In this document: piece by piece, positions 25,671-34,672 of the stretch | Layout: each line of letters starts with the position of its first letter | Numbering within the stretch: the first letter of the stretch is position 1 | From: an uncultured bacterium | GTDB taxonomy: Bacteria; Verrucomicrobiota; Verrucomicrobiia; CAIQCK01 | DNA length: 64,000 nucleotides | Direction of reading: 5' to 3' | Assembly (NCBI GenBank): GCA_903870275.1 | Contig: CAIQCK010000056.1 | Span: forward strand, 62,001-126,000 | Notes under the pieces: model-generated | Seen by the model: only the letters and a program-made list of their open reading frames with translations | Databases searched by the model: none | What the model was told of the DNA's origin: nothing | Program-made: the position numbers and the translations under genes

Positions 25671-27779
25671 ATGGATCTGACAAACACTCGAACCATCATC
25701 CTCAACGAAAGGGACGCCACAAAGAAACGCGAGGAAATCAGGCAGTATTTCCACGCCACCTATAGCCTCGATGAGCAGCTTTACGACACCCTCGTGTCGG
25801 AAAGTGCGTTTTACCTGCGGCCTGAGCCGCTTCGGCACCCTTTGATCTTCTATCTCGGGCACACGGCAGCCTTTTACATCAATAAATTGGTCGTTGCCAG
25901 GATCATAAACGACAGGATCAATCCGCGTTTCGAATCCATGTTCGCGGTTGGTGTTGACGAGATGTCCTGGGATGATCTGAACGCAGCCAATTACGACTGG
26001 CCGACGCTGGCCGAGGTCAAAGCGTACCGGGACCGCGTGCGCGCGGTCGTCGACGAGACCATTCGGACCATGCCCCTGGCGATGCCCATCAACTGGGACA
26101 ATCCGTTCTGGGTGATTCTGATGGGCATCGAGCACCAAAGGATTCACCTAGAGACTTCGTCGGTCATCATTCGTCGCCTTCCGATCGACAAGGTTCGGCA
26201 ACTCCCGCAGTGGAATATCTGCCAGACGGCGGGCGAGGCGCCTTCGAACGAATTGGTGCCGGTCGCCGGAGGCCGTGTTGTTCTGGGCAAATCCAAGGAC
26301 CACCCGCTGTATGGCTGGGACAACGAATTCGGTCGTCAGGAAAACGATGTCTGGGATTTCTCGGCCAGCCGTTATCTGGTTTCCAACCGGGAATATATGA
26401 GCTTCGTCGAAGACCGGGGATACGAACAAGAGAAGTTCTGGACGCAGGAAGGCTGGAAGTGGGTTGGATTCTCCAAAGCCAGGCATCCTTTGTTCTGGAT
26501 TGAGACGCTGGGCGGGTATCGGCTCCGGACGATGGCCCAAGTCATCGACATGCCTTGGAATTGGCCTGTCGAAGTGAACTATCTCGAGGCCAAGGCATTC
26601 TGCAACTGGCTGGCGAACAAGACGGGAAAACCCATCCGGCTCCCCACCGAGGCCGAATGGTACCGACTGCGAGACCTGCAAAACATTCCGGATCAGCCTT
26701 ATTGGGAGAAGGCACCGGGGAACATCAATCTGGAGCATTGGGCTTCATCCTGCCCGGTAAACCATTTCCGATTCGGGGAGTTCTTCGATGTCATCGGCAA
26801 CGTGTGGCAGTGGACGGAAACACCGATCACGGGTTTTGACGGGTTTCAGATCCACCCCTACTACGATGACTTCTCGACGCCCACGTTTGATACGCAGCAC
26901 AACCTCATTAAAGGCGGTTCGTGGATCTCGACGGGCAATGAGGCGACCCGCGACTCACGCTACGCGTTCCGGCGGCACTTTTTTCAACATGCCGGACTGC
27001 GATACGTGCAGTCGGAGCAGCCGCTCACCATGCCGGCAGCGATGTACGAGACAGACGCCGCCGTGTCGCAGTACTGCGAATTTCATTATGGCAAACCGTA
27101 TTTCGCGGTTCCCAGTTTCCCGGCGCGATGCGTTGCGGTCTGCAGCCGGTACACACGCGAACGCCCGAGGCGCAAAGCCCTGGACCTGGGCTGCGCCGTG
27201 GGGCGGGCCACATTCGAGTTGGCGAAGGAATTCGATCGCGTCACCGGCATCGATTTCTCTGCCCGCTTCATTCGCGTTGCGCTGCAACTAAAGGAAAAAG
27301 GCTTTGCGCACTTTGAACTGGTCGAGGAAGGGGATGTCGTTTCTTATCACGAAGCCCGCTTGTCCGATTGGGGACTCGATCAGGTGGCAGACCGCGTGGA
27401 GTTCTTCCAAGGTGACGCGACGAATCTCAAGCCGCAATTCACCGGCTACGACCTGATCCTGGCCACCAATTTGATCGATCGGCTGAACGACCCCAGGAGA
27501 TTTCTAGAGACCGTTCACGAGCGGCTGAATCCGGGGGGCGTTCTCGTCCTTGCCTCGCCTTACACGTGGCTGGAAGAATTCACGAAAAAGGAGAACTGGC
27601 TGGGAGGTTTCCGAAAAGGCGGCGAACCCTGCCTGACTTTGGACGCCCTCCGCAGCATACTGAGCCCCCATTTCGTAATGCTGGACGAACCGCAGGACTT
27701 GGAATTCGTCATTCGCGAGACGCGAAGAAAATTCCAGCACGTGGTCTCGGAACTGACGGCCTGGGTCCGCTCTTGCTGA
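25671..27779 (+). CDS. ovoA: 5-histidylcysteine sulfoxide synthase / methyltransferase (ovothiol biosynthesis)
   Basis: 702 residues with the complete OvoA layout: N-terminal DinB-like helical domain (about 1-170) with candidate iron ligands His64 and the HxxxHxE motif HQRIHLE (His155, His159); FGE-sulfatase/sulfoxide-synthase domain (about 195-450, IRLPTEAEWYRLR, DVIGNVWQWTETP, KGGSWISTGNEATRDSRYAFRRHFF); and a C-terminal SAM methyltransferase (about 465-700, ALDLGCAVGRATFELAKEF). OvoA couples histidine and cysteine with oxygen at non-haem iron and then methylates the product, leading to ovothiol A. The ATG at 25671 follows GGAG at a usable distance. No separate OvoB lyase is seen nearby. 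It is convergent with a lipoprotein gene, their stops 6 bp apart. Confidence 0.92.
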   Translation: MDLTNTRTIILNERDATKKREEIRQYFHATYSLDEQLYDTLVSESAFYLRPEPLRHPLIFYLGHTAAFYINKLVVARIINDRINPRFESMFAVGVDEMSWDDLNAANYDWPTLAEVKAYRDRVRAVVDETIRTMPLAMPINWDNPFWVILMGIEHQRIHLETSSVIIRRLPIDKVRQLPQWNICQTAGEAPSNELVPVAGGRVVLGKSKDHPLYGWDNEFGRQENDVWDFSASRYLVSNREYMSFVEDRGYEQEKFWTQEGWKWVGFSKARHPLFWIETLGGYRLRTMAQVIDMPWNWPVEVNYLEAKAFCNWLANKTGKPIRLPTEAEWYRLRDLQNIPDQPYWEKAPGNINLEHWASSCPVNHFRFGEFFDVIGNVWQWTETPITGFDGFQIHPYYDDFSTPTFDTQHNLIKGGSWISTGNEATRDSRYAFRRHFFQHAGLRYVQSEQPLTMPAAMYETDAAVSQYCEFHYGKPYFAVPSFPARCVAVCSRYTRERPRRKALDLGCAVGRATFELAKEFDRVTGIDFSARFIRVALQLKEKGFAHFELVEEGDVVSYHEARLSDWGLDQVADRVEFFQGDATNLKPQFTGYDLILATNLIDRLNDPRRFLETVHERLNPGGVLVLASPYTWLEEFTKKENWLGGFRKGGEPCLTLDALRSILSPHFVMLDEPQDLEFVIRETRRKFQHVVSELTAWVRSC

Positions 27780-27785
27780 ATCTGC

Positions 27786-28406
27786 TCAGAGCGCGGGCAA
27801 AATGACAGCAGGCATGTTGGTGATGCCAAGATAACGGCCCAGATATAGGAGGATGGAATACTCCTCAACTGTCGTGGGCTGGACGCGCTCGCAATTCCAT
27901 CCCTGCCCTGGCCCACAAGAACCAAAACCAAACTTCGTGCCGTTGACAACCTCGGTATTGGACGCAGTGACAGTGACAACAGTATTCGAACCGCTGCCGG
28001 CCAGATGCAGGTGAAACGCGGCAATGAACGGCAGACCGCCTTCTCGTCCACGGTAAACGGAAGATATGGCGAACGGCGTGTGAAACGTGTGCAAGTAAAT
28101 GTCGTGTGCGTTGGCTGGGTCACGAAACACGGCCTCACCAAAAACCGCGTTGGTGGAGCACTCGGCAGAGAGAACGGGCTCCAAATGAAACTTGCTGGCT
28201 GAGCGGCCGAAAATGGGGTCGCCGATCTGATGCTTGATCGAAAACGCCTGCAATGCTCTCGTGTGAACCTCTTCCAGTGGCAGCGGGAAGGAATAGGATG
28301 TTGGATTTGGAGCCGGGAGAGAACGAGTCTGAACATGCGACACGCCACGGCTACAGGAAGCTGCGACCAGCGCGAGAGCAATAATGGTTGTGAGGCGGCT
28401 TGTCAT
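27786..28406 (-). CDS. Putative lipoprotein of unknown function
   Basis: 206 residues. A lipoprotein signal is clear: MTSRLTTIIALALVAASC with the lipobox Cys at residue 18. The mature part is mixed alpha/beta with no recognised domain; motifs such as AVFRDPANAHDIYLHTFHTP and NTVVTVTASNTEVVNG suggest beta strands of a lipocalin-like or SRPBCC-like fold, but this is weak. No partner gene is evident; it runs into ovoA end to end. Confidence 0.65.
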   Translation of the reverse strand: MTSRLTTIIALALVAASCSRGVSHVQTRSLPAPNPTSYSFPLPLEEVHTRALQAFSIKHQIGDPIFGRSASKFHLEPVLSAECSTNAVFGEAVFRDPANAHDIYLHTFHTPFAISSVYRGREGGLPFIAAFHLHLAGSGSNTVVTVTASNTEVVNGTKFGFGSCGPGQGWNCERVQPTTVEEYSILLYLGRYLGITNMPAVILPAL

Positions 28407-28630
28407 GTGCGAGCGGTCTGCAAAAATTCAGCCAGCCGAATTGCGACCAATCATGATTGGCCTTTGTTCATCCTGCCGTGCCTTTTTACGCTGTGCCAAG
28501 GGAACAACTCCAGACTCTTGACATATTGTTCTTAGTCTCGCGAGCTTTCCTGCCAACGCCTTGTCTTTCGTCGCTTGCCGCTCCAATCGTTTCACCCTCT
28601 GCAATACGCTGCTGCCATCCCGACAGCCCA

Positions 28631-28805
28631 AGCTTAGACGCCCGCGGCGGCGGAAGGCTCATGTGGTCCCCCACGCGGCACCCGGAGGGTGAAGGTGGTG
28701 CCTTTGCCTTCTTCGCTGAACAGCGAAATATCGCCGCCGTGATCCTTGATGATTTTCTGGACGATGGACAAGCCGAGTCCCGTGCCGTTTTTTTTCCGAA
28801 GGTCA
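28631..28805 (-). pseudogene. Duplicated fragment of the histidine kinase C-terminus
   Basis: About 175 bp almost identical to 32206-32383, the 3' end of the intact kinase. It encodes [20 protein letters not shown] and the last strands of the ATPase domain, and ends …PSAAAGV followed by TAA. Upstream (right) of 28805 the similarity stops abruptly, so no kinase core, phosphoacceptor or ATP site is left. The A-run has 8 bases here and 9 in the intact gene. This is a gene scrap and not a functional gene. Confidence 0.88.
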
Positions 28806-28936
28806 CCGGGAAGAGGGATCAGTCCTATAATCTTTGCGCCGGCACGAGGAGTCGGGACGGCGGCAAGGCGGGCGGCGGGCACGGTTTGATCCACGGCTTG
28901 ACTCTCCAAACCTTCCGCAGGAGAATCGCTCCCGCT

Positions 28937-29266
28937 GTGAGCGCTTCAAAACCGAGACCAAGCCTGTTGCTTTTTACGCTGGCGCGCGTTGTTGCGATCA
29001 CGCTGTTGTTGCTGGCGCTGGCGAAGTGGCCTTACGGATTTTACACGGCGCTCAGGATCACCGTATGCGTGGTGACAGCCTACGGGGTATTCGTCGCGGC
29101 GCAACTCAAGCAAGTAATCTGGGCGGTGGTACTGGGGATCATCGCGCTGTTGTTCAATCCCTTTCTGGCGGTTCATCTGGGGCGGGAATTGTGGAGAGTT
29201 ACGGACGTAGTCGTTGCCGTGGTTCTGGGCGCGTCGTTCTTCTTTCTACGTAGGCGCTCCGTGTAA
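28937..29266 (+). CDS. Small integral membrane protein, DUF6804-like
   Basis: About 109 residues if the GTG at 28937 is the start (AGGAG lies 13 bp before it); no ATG is available in this frame nearby. Four hydrophobic helices. The pattern [18 protein letters not shown]…[28 protein letters not shown] matches small 'WPYGYY…FNP…HLGRELW' membrane proteins of unknown role. The start and therefore the first 15 residues are uncertain. It lies between the kinase scrap and two compound palindromes. Confidence 0.6.
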   Translation: MSASKPRPSLLLFTLARVVAITLLLLALAKWPYGFYTALRITVCVVTAYGVFVAAQLKQVIWAVVLGIIALLFNPFLAVHLGRELWRVTDVVVAVVLGASFFFLRRRSV

Positions 29267-29311
29267 CGGTCGGAGGCAATCTTCCAGAGGGCCCGTTCGG
29301 AGTGCCACCTT

Positions 29312-29510
29312 CAGCCGTAACTATGCAGTTGCCGCTGCCCCTCACCCCGGCCCTCTCCCCACTGGCGTGGGGAGAGGGAGAGGTTCTCGCCCGCCCCATG
29401 ACGTTCACTATTTGGTGACCGCCCCGCGACGACAAGATTCCCTCTCCCCATCCGATGGGGAGAGGGTCAGGGTGAGGGGGCCGCCGTGTTCAATTGCATA
29501 GTTACGGCTT
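29312..29510. repeat. Compound palindromic element A (CCCTCTCCCC hairpins)
   Basis: The outer arms GCCGTAACTATGCAGTTG (29314-29331) and CAATTGCATAGTTACGGC (29491-29508) are inverted copies with one mismatch. Inside are two hairpins, CCCTCTCCCC…GGGGAGAGGG at 29351-29378 and 29440-29466, and CCCTCACC/GGTGAGGG pairing. There is no coding sequence. Confidence 0.85.
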
Positions 29511-29535
29511 CAGGCGGTTTGGATTGAAGCGCCGA

Positions 29536-29786
29536 CCGGCTGGAGAGGCTGTGCGGAAAATGCTCTGGCCATTCGTTAGCTCCGTAGGAGCGTCCTGTTT
29601 ATAGCAAGGGATGTCGAAAGAACGCCAAGCTCCGTAGGAGCGGCATGGGGTTGCTGCGGAAGCAGTTGACCCTGCACATGGCGCTCCTACGGAGCTTCTA
29701 CCGTTGCGGAAACCGCTGCTATAAACATGACGCTCCTACGGAGCTGGCGGCTTCGGAACCGTTTTCCGCACAGTCTCTGGAGCCGG
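29536..29786. repeat. Compound palindromic element B (GCTCCGTAGGAGCG units)
   Basis: The outer arms 29536-29560 and 29762-29786 are inverted copies (CCGGCT…GCGGAAAA / TTTTCCGC…AGCCGG). Inside are four copies of the self-complementary GCTCCGTAGGAGCG, two on each strand (29579-29592, 29629-29642, 29682-29695, 29731-29744), and an inverted TGTTTATAGCA/TGCTATAAACA pair. It abuts element A and ends about 25 bp from the isomerase stop. Together the two fill the 545-bp gap 29267-29811. Confidence 0.85.
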
Positions 29787-29811
29787 AACTCCAAACGGAC
29801 CCCTTTTCCCG

Positions 29812-30783
29812 TCATTTTCCCGCAATGATCAGATCGAGGCGTTTGCTGAACTCCTCCAACGACAGTCCGTTGTCCTCGATGCTGAGCCAGCCGTTGTAGC
29901 CGATGTCGTCAAGCGCCTGACGCACGGCCGGCCAGTGGATGCTGCCTTCGCGCGGATGAACCATTTTGCCGCCGTGACCATCGGGATTGAGCAGGAAATC
30001 CTTGACGTGACATTTCACAATGAGCGGCCCCAGTATGTGAATCCAGTCCTCCGGTTTCTGATACCTCACGTGGTTGCCAATGTCGAAATACGCCTTCACC
30101 CACGGACTGCGGAATGACGCCACGAAGTTTTGGAAAAGCGCCGGTTTCACCCAGAGTTTGTTGCCCACATTTTCGAGCGCGATGATGACTTTCATCTCCT
30201 CGGCCAGCGGAATGAGTTTTTGCACGGCGGCGCGCGAGGTGTCGGTGGCGTGGTTATGCGCGGCGATGTAGTCCTTGTATTTGCCGTTGTCACCGGCGAC
30301 GACCTTTTTGACGTGACCGGTCTTCTCGTCAAATTCGATTTCAAACTCCCACGGCTCCGGTATCGCCATTTCCTTGCTCCCGACGCGGCACGGCACCAGC
30401 AGCACGGTCTCGGCTCCGTAAGCGCGCGCCGCGCGCAGGGCATCTTCAGTGATCTTGAGCGAGCCTTGCACCTTGGCGGGGTCGTTGCTGTTGAACTCGG
30501 CCCAACCGCGCAGAACGGAATGGATGCGCAGGCCGACCTTTTCGGCCAGTTTGCGGCATTCGGCGGCCTCTTCCGGCGGGAGGATGGCGCTCGACTCATA
30601 ACCTTCGAAGCCGGCGTCCTTGAGTTCCTGCATTTCTTTTTCGGTGGGCTGCTTGCGAATCATGGCCTTGTGGAGCCGGGTTCTGAAGGCGGCTTGGGCG
30701 GGAAGGCCGGAGGCGGTCCAGAGGCCGCAGCCGGCGGCAACGGACGTTTTCACAAAATCGCGCCGGGTCCATGAGGTATTCAT
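29812..30783 (-). CDS. Tat-exported sugar phosphate isomerase/epimerase-like TIM-barrel protein
   Basis: 323 residues from the ATG at 30783, which gives a Tat signal (MNTSWTRRDFVKTSVAAGCG). The frame upstream to 30921 lacks a better start. AP-endonuclease-2-like TIM barrel (about 45-320): KDAGFEGYES, GAETVLLVPCRVG, KVIIALENVGN, VKAYFDIGNHVRY, IVKCHVKDF and GWLSIEDNG, with metal-ligand candidates Glu, Asp, His and Glu in these strands. Family members isomerise or epimerise sugars such as hydroxypyruvate or myo-inositol derivatives. The Gfo/Idh oxidoreductase gene ends 77 bp upstream; this pairing is very common in carbohydrate catabolism. Confidence 0.82.
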   Translation of the reverse strand: MNTSWTRRDFVKTSVAAGCGLWTASGLPAQAAFRTRLHKAMIRKQPTEKEMQELKDAGFEGYESSAILPPEEAAECRKLAEKVGLRIHSVLRGWAEFNSNDPAKVQGSLKITEDALRAARAYGAETVLLVPCRVGSKEMAIPEPWEFEIEFDEKTGHVKKVVAGDNGKYKDYIAAHNHATDTSRAAVQKLIPLAEEMKVIIALENVGNKLWVKPALFQNFVASFRSPWVKAYFDIGNHVRYQKPEDWIHILGPLIVKCHVKDFLLNPDGHGGKMVHPREGSIHWPAVRQALDDIGYNGWLSIEDNGLSLEEFSKRLDLIIAGK

Positions 30784-30860
30784 GAGTGTCTCCAGGGTTT
30801 GTTGAGAGTGCAGGGGTGAAAGGTTTCGCCAATACCGCGCGGCATCGCGCGCTTCTGTCA

Positions 30861-32165
30861 TTAGAAAAACTTTGTCGTTCCCGGTATGGCCATCGGCGCC
30901 ACGGGCAGTTCCTGATTCCAATCCAGCGTTTCAGGCACGAGCCGCTCCTGGGAATTCATCGCTTGTTCCCACGTGATCTCCTGGCCGGTGTAAGCGGCCA
31001 TGCGGCCCATGATGGCCGCCAAGGTGCTGGTGGCCATCCGGTTCCCGTTGTTGATCGGCTCGCCGCTGCGGATCGAGGCGAAGAATTCGTCATGCTCGGT
31101 CTGATACGCATCGTTTTTGGCGCCGGAGTAAACCCACTTGTTCTCGCCTGTAATCTCCGGCTGCGGGCCTTCGCCCATCGTGCCGACTCCCTTGGTGCCC
31201 ATGATGGAGTCGGTGTCTTTGTTAAAACACTTGGGCAACTGGCGATGGCCGCAGAAGGCGCGCACGCCGTTGGGCCAGACGTAGTTGACCTCGATGTGGT
31301 CGTAGATATTGCCGCCGGGATTGGGGACCTGCCGGCCGCCGACCGCGACGCACTTTTGCGGAGGCTCGTCCCGCATGGCCCAGAGAATCCTGTCGAGCGT
31401 GTGGCACCCTTGCTCCACCAGACCGTCCCCGCAGGTCCAGACGAAGTTGTACCAGTGGCGCAACTGCCACTCCACGTCGCCCATGCCCGCGGGACGCGTC
31501 TCGGAAGCCGACATCGGCCTGACCGGCCCCCGCCAGCACCCGCCGTAAAGGGCGCGCAGTTCGCCGACCGCGCCGTCGAGGATTCGATTGTAGAACTCGC
31601 GCCGCGCATAATCGTAGCGCCCATTAAAGCCGGCGACCACGGCGAGTTTCTTTTGTTTCGAGAGTTTGACCGATTCCATCACGGACCGCACGCCGGGGGC
31701 GTCGGTCGCCATCGGCTTTTCGATAAACACATGTTTGCCCGCCTCGACCGCGGCTTTGAACTGCTGGGGCCGGAATCCCGGCGGAGTCGTCAGCAACACC
31801 ACGTCCACGCCGCATTCAATGACCTTCTTGTAAGCGTCCAAGCCGACGAACTGCCGCTCCGGGGGGCAATTGATTTTTTCCGACGCCACCTTCTTCAACT
31901 GCGCCAGGCTGTTGGCGATCTTCTCCGGGAACACGTCGGCCATGGCGTAAAGCTCGACGTTGCTGTCGGCCTTGAGCGCCTGGCTGGCGGCCCCGGAGCC
32001 GCGTCCGCCGCAACCAATGAAGCCGATCTTCAGTTTGTCGCTGGCGCCCGCCGCCCGGGTTTCGCCGGAAAAGATGAAGGGCACCGCCACCGCGCTGCCG
32101 ACGACGGCGGCGCCGGACGTTTTCAGAAACTGCCTTCGGCTGGTGGGACGAATGTCAGTTTTCAT
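30861..32165 (-). CDS. Tat-exported Gfo/Idh/MocA family oxidoreductase
   Basis: 434 residues with a Tat signal (PTSRRQFLKTSGAAVVGSA). N-terminal Rossmann domain (KIGFIGCGGRGSG, then DVVLLTTPPG and the family motif HVFIEKPMATD) followed by the alpha/beta dimerisation and substrate domain. NAD(P)-dependent oxidation of a sugar or inositol-like substrate in the periplasm is the usual assignment. The ATG at 32165 has a strong Shine-Dalgarno sequence (AGAGGAGGAAG) lying inside the last codons of the kinase gene, and start and stop overlap by 4 bp. The overlap looks secondary: the kinase has run into this gene's leader (see findings). Confidence 0.88.
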   Translation of the reverse strand: MKTDIRPTSRRQFLKTSGAAVVGSAVAVPFIFSGETRAAGASDKLKIGFIGCGGRGSGAASQALKADSNVELYAMADVFPEKIANSLAQLKKVASEKINCPPERQFVGLDAYKKVIECGVDVVLLTTPPGFRPQQFKAAVEAGKHVFIEKPMATDAPGVRSVMESVKLSKQKKLAVVAGFNGRYDYARREFYNRILDGAVGELRALYGGCWRGPVRPMSASETRPAGMGDVEWQLRHWYNFVWTCGDGLVEQGCHTLDRILWAMRDEPPQKCVAVGGRQVPNPGGNIYDHIEVNYVWPNGVRAFCGHRQLPKCFNKDTDSIMGTKGVGTMGEGPQPEITGENKWVYSGAKNDAYQTEHDEFFASIRSGEPINNGNRMATSTLAAIMGRMAAYTGQEITWEQAMNSQERLVPETLDWNQELPVAPMAIPGTTKFF

Positions 32166-33406
32166 ACAGGTCTTCCTCCTCTGGAATCGCCTCGTGGCAC
32201 ACCAGAGCTTAAGCCGCCCGCGGCGGTGGAAGGCTCAGGTGGTCCCCCACGCGGCACCCGGAGGGTGAAGGTGGTGCCTTTGCCTTCTTCGCTGAACAGC
32301 GAAATATCGCCGCCGTGATCCTTGATGATTTTCTGGACGATGGACAAGCCGAGTCCCGTGCCGTTTTTTTTTCCGAAAGTCACAAACGGTTTCCAAACCT
32401 CCGCCTGCTGGTGCGGCGGAATGCCGTGGCCCGTGTCGCGAACCTCAAGGCGCACCCAGTCTCCATCGCCTTCAGCGAGCACCGTCAAGAGCCCGCCCGC
32501 CGGCATCGCTTCGGCGGCGTTGAGGGCCAGATTGTGAATCACCCGTTGCATGCGGTGCGGGTCGAGCACCACAGGCTCAAAAACACTGACGTTGAGTTCC
32601 AGCCGGACAGCGCGCTTCTCAAAATCCTCGCGAAGCGGATCGAAGGTGTCGTTGAGAAGATTGCCCAACAGCGTGGGTTCTGGCGCGAGTTTTTTGGAAC
32701 TGTGGCTGTAATCGAGCAGGTCCGTCACCATGGTCGCCAGCCGGTCCACTTCGCGGATGATGCGCTGGGTGCGCCGCGCGTTTTCCGGGCTGTCCGGATC
32801 GTCGGCAATCAGTTCGGCGGAGAGGCGGATGGAGCCGAGCGGACCCTTCAAATCATGGACGATGGACGCCGCCATGCGGCCCACGAGGCCGAGCCGTTCG
32901 CGATGAACAAGCTCCCTCACGTAACGCTCGTCAATCGCCCGCAACTGCTGATGAGCGCCTTCGAGCAGGTTCCTCATCAATTCCAGTTTGTGTTCCCGCA
33001 GTTCCTTCAGGTCCGAAAAACGCAATCGCCATAGCACGCATTCCCCTTCGGCCACTGCGCTGGCCGCCCGGCGATGATCGCCCAGCAAAGCCATTTCGCC
33101 GAAAAAGTCGCCGGGGCTGAGTTCGACGAACGTTTCCTCGGCGCCTTCCTCCACCGGTTTAAAAATACGCACGCGCCCTTTTTCGATCAAATAAACGCTG
33201 TCGCCAGGGTCGCCCGCTTCGAAGATCGGCGGGCTGTCGGCGTAATGTTTCTCGGCAACCGCGTGACGCAAAATCGCCTCCACCGCGCCAAGGTCAATGC
33301 CGGCCAGAAACTTGTTTTTCGCCGGCGGACAGAGGGTCCCCACTGCCCCGTCCATGACGGCTGTTTTGGAGCGATTCACCTTCGGTCCAAAAAACTCCGT
33401 GTTCAT
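32162..33406 (-). CDS. Cytosolic histidine kinase with N-terminal cyclic-nucleotide-binding domain
   Basis: 414 residues, no membrane segment. Residues about 33-150 form a CRP-type cNMP-binding domain (PPIFEAGDPGDSVYLI, GDFFGEMALLGDHRRAASA). HisKA follows with the phospho-acceptor His184 in IVHDLKGPLGS, then an HATPase domain: N box HNLALNAAEAM, G1 DTGHGIP, G2 [12 protein letters not shown]. The last 16 or so residues (LSSGVPRGDSRGGRPV) are encoded by what is also the Gfo/Idh leader and look like a read-through tail. The receiver-ATPase gene ends 9 bp upstream, so the two form a two-component pair. A 9-base A-run in the G-box region is prone to slippage. Confidence 0.9.
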   Translation of the reverse strand: MNTEFFGPKVNRSKTAVMDGAVGTLCPPAKNKFLAGIDLGAVEAILRHAVAEKHYADSPPIFEAGDPGDSVYLIEKGRVRIFKPVEEGAEETFVELSPGDFFGEMALLGDHRRAASAVAEGECVLWRLRFSDLKELREHKLELMRNLLEGAHQQLRAIDERYVRELVHRERLGLVGRMAASIVHDLKGPLGSIRLSAELIADDPDSPENARRTQRIIREVDRLATMVTDLLDYSHSSKKLAPEPTLLGNLLNDTFDPLREDFEKRAVRLELNVSVFEPVVLDPHRMQRVIHNLALNAAEAMPAGGLLTVLAEGDGDWVRLEVRDTGHGIPPHQQAEVWKPFVTFGKKNGTGLGLSIVQKIIKDHGGDISLFSEEGKGTTFTLRVPRGGPPEPSTAAGGLSSGVPRGDSRGGRPV

Positions 33407-33415
33407 TTGCGAAAA

Positions 33416-34672
33416 TCACCGTTCCGGAATCACCTGGGTAAACAACCGCCGCAATCCCTTCGGTCCACGCTGTTCCGCCCGGCGATGCGCGCGCTGCCAG
33501 GCCTTCGACGGCTCGGCTGGCGGCGCTTTCCGGTGTTCCTCGGCGCTGAGCTGGAAAGCGAGCTCTTCGATCACTTCTCCCGCCGCGCTGGCATGCGCCC
33601 CGAGCACCAGCGGCATGCCGAGGTTGAGGGCATCAACCGCTTCCGGCGTATACGGGATCACCGCGTTCACCTCGCGCTTCAGAGCGCCCGGCATGACTTT
33701 CGGTTCCAGCGCGTTGCGGGTAAAAACCTGATTGAGCACCACCCGGATGTGGTCCTGCGGCACTTCTTCTTCCTCGAACATATCCAGCGTCGTCTTGAGC
33801 GCCGCCACCGAGGCCAGATCGGGCGTCAGCAACAAGAGCACTTCCTGCGATGCTTTCAAGGCCGCCACGGTGGCCTCGCGGCAATCGTGCGGCAGGTCCA
33901 GCACGACATAGTGATACCGCCGGCTCAACAAGGACAATACCAAGGAGATCTGCTGCACGGTCAGATGGTTCATGATCTTGGCGAACCGCGGAGAGGCGAG
34001 CAGGAACGCGCCGCTCGTGTGTTGTGTCAACAGGGTGCCAACCAAATCCCCGTCAATGTCCGACAAGGGTTTGTCGGCAATGTCAGCCCATGTGTAACGG
34101 GGCAAAAGATTCAACATCAAGCCGCCCTGCCCGCCCGCCGGCACAAGGTCGGCCAGCACCGTCGGGCATCCCCACAATTGCGCCAGGCCGGCCGCCAGGT
34201 TCGTCGCCACCGTGGATACTCCCGTGCCGCCGCGCAACGAATAGACCGCGATGGTCTTGCCGCTGAATGCCGGTTCCGCCTTTTCCACGGAATGACTGGC
34301 CGTCCTGCGCAACAGCATCTTCACGCGCGCCTCCAGCTCAATCCGCTGAAACGGCTTCGTCAGATAATCATCCGCCCCGACTTCCAGACCTTTGACCTTC
34401 TCTTCCACCGACGTCTGCCCCGTGAGCATGATGATGGGCACGCGCGATGTTTTTGGATTTTCGCGGAGACGGCGGCAAACCTCGAAACCGTCCATCTCCG
34501 GCATCTTCACATCCAGAAAGATCAGATCCGGCTGTAGTTCCTCTGCCAACCTGAGCGCATCCACCCCGTTGTTGGCCGAGAAGACCTGATGTCCGCCGAC
34601 CGTCAACACATCCTCGGTAGCCTCCACCGCCGCGGAATCATCGTCCACAATTAGGATTTTCGCCTTCATCAT
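33416..34672 (-). CDS. Receiver domain fused to CpaE/MinD-like ATPase
   Basis: 418 residues. Receiver domain 1-125 (ILIVDDDSAAVEA, phospho-acceptor Asp54 in LIFLDVKMPEMDG, MLTGQTSVEEK, DYLTKPF). After a short linker, a MinD/ParA-type ATPase (about 140-370) with a deviant Walker A SLRGGTGVSTVATNLA, where Arg replaces the usual signature Lys, then VLADLVPAGGQGG and YHYVVLDLPHD. CpaE proteins place pilus machinery at cell poles; here no tad or cpa genes are adjacent, so the target is open. It is followed by the histidine kinase after 9 bp, its likely partner. Start at ATG 34672 or 34669. Confidence 0.88.
   Translation of the reverse strand: MMKAKILIVDDDSAAVEATEDVLTVGGHQVFSANNGVDALRLAEELQPDLIFLDVKMPEMDGFEVCRRLRENPKTSRVPIIMLTGQTSVEEKVKGLEVGADDYLTKPFQRIELEARVKMLLRRTASHSVEKAEPAFSGKTIAVYSLRGGTGVSTVATNLAAGLAQLWGCPTVLADLVPAGGQGGLMLNLLPRYTWADIADKPLSDIDGDLVGTLLTQHTSGAFLLASPRFAKIMNHLTVQQISLVLSLLSRRYHYVVLDLPHDCREATVAALKASQEVLLLLTPDLASVAALKTTLDMFEEEEVPQDHIRVVLNQVFTRNALEPKVMPGALKREVNAVIPYTPEAVDALNLGMPLVLGAHASAAGEVIEELAFQLSAEEHRKAPPAEPSKAWQRAHRRAEQRGPKGLRRLFTQVIPER

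Noticed and set aside
28428..28631. 67-codon minus-strand frame between the lipoprotein gene and the kinase scrap
   Set aside because: Basic, low-complexity sequence, no ribosome site and no family resemblance; may be former DNA downstream of the kinase.
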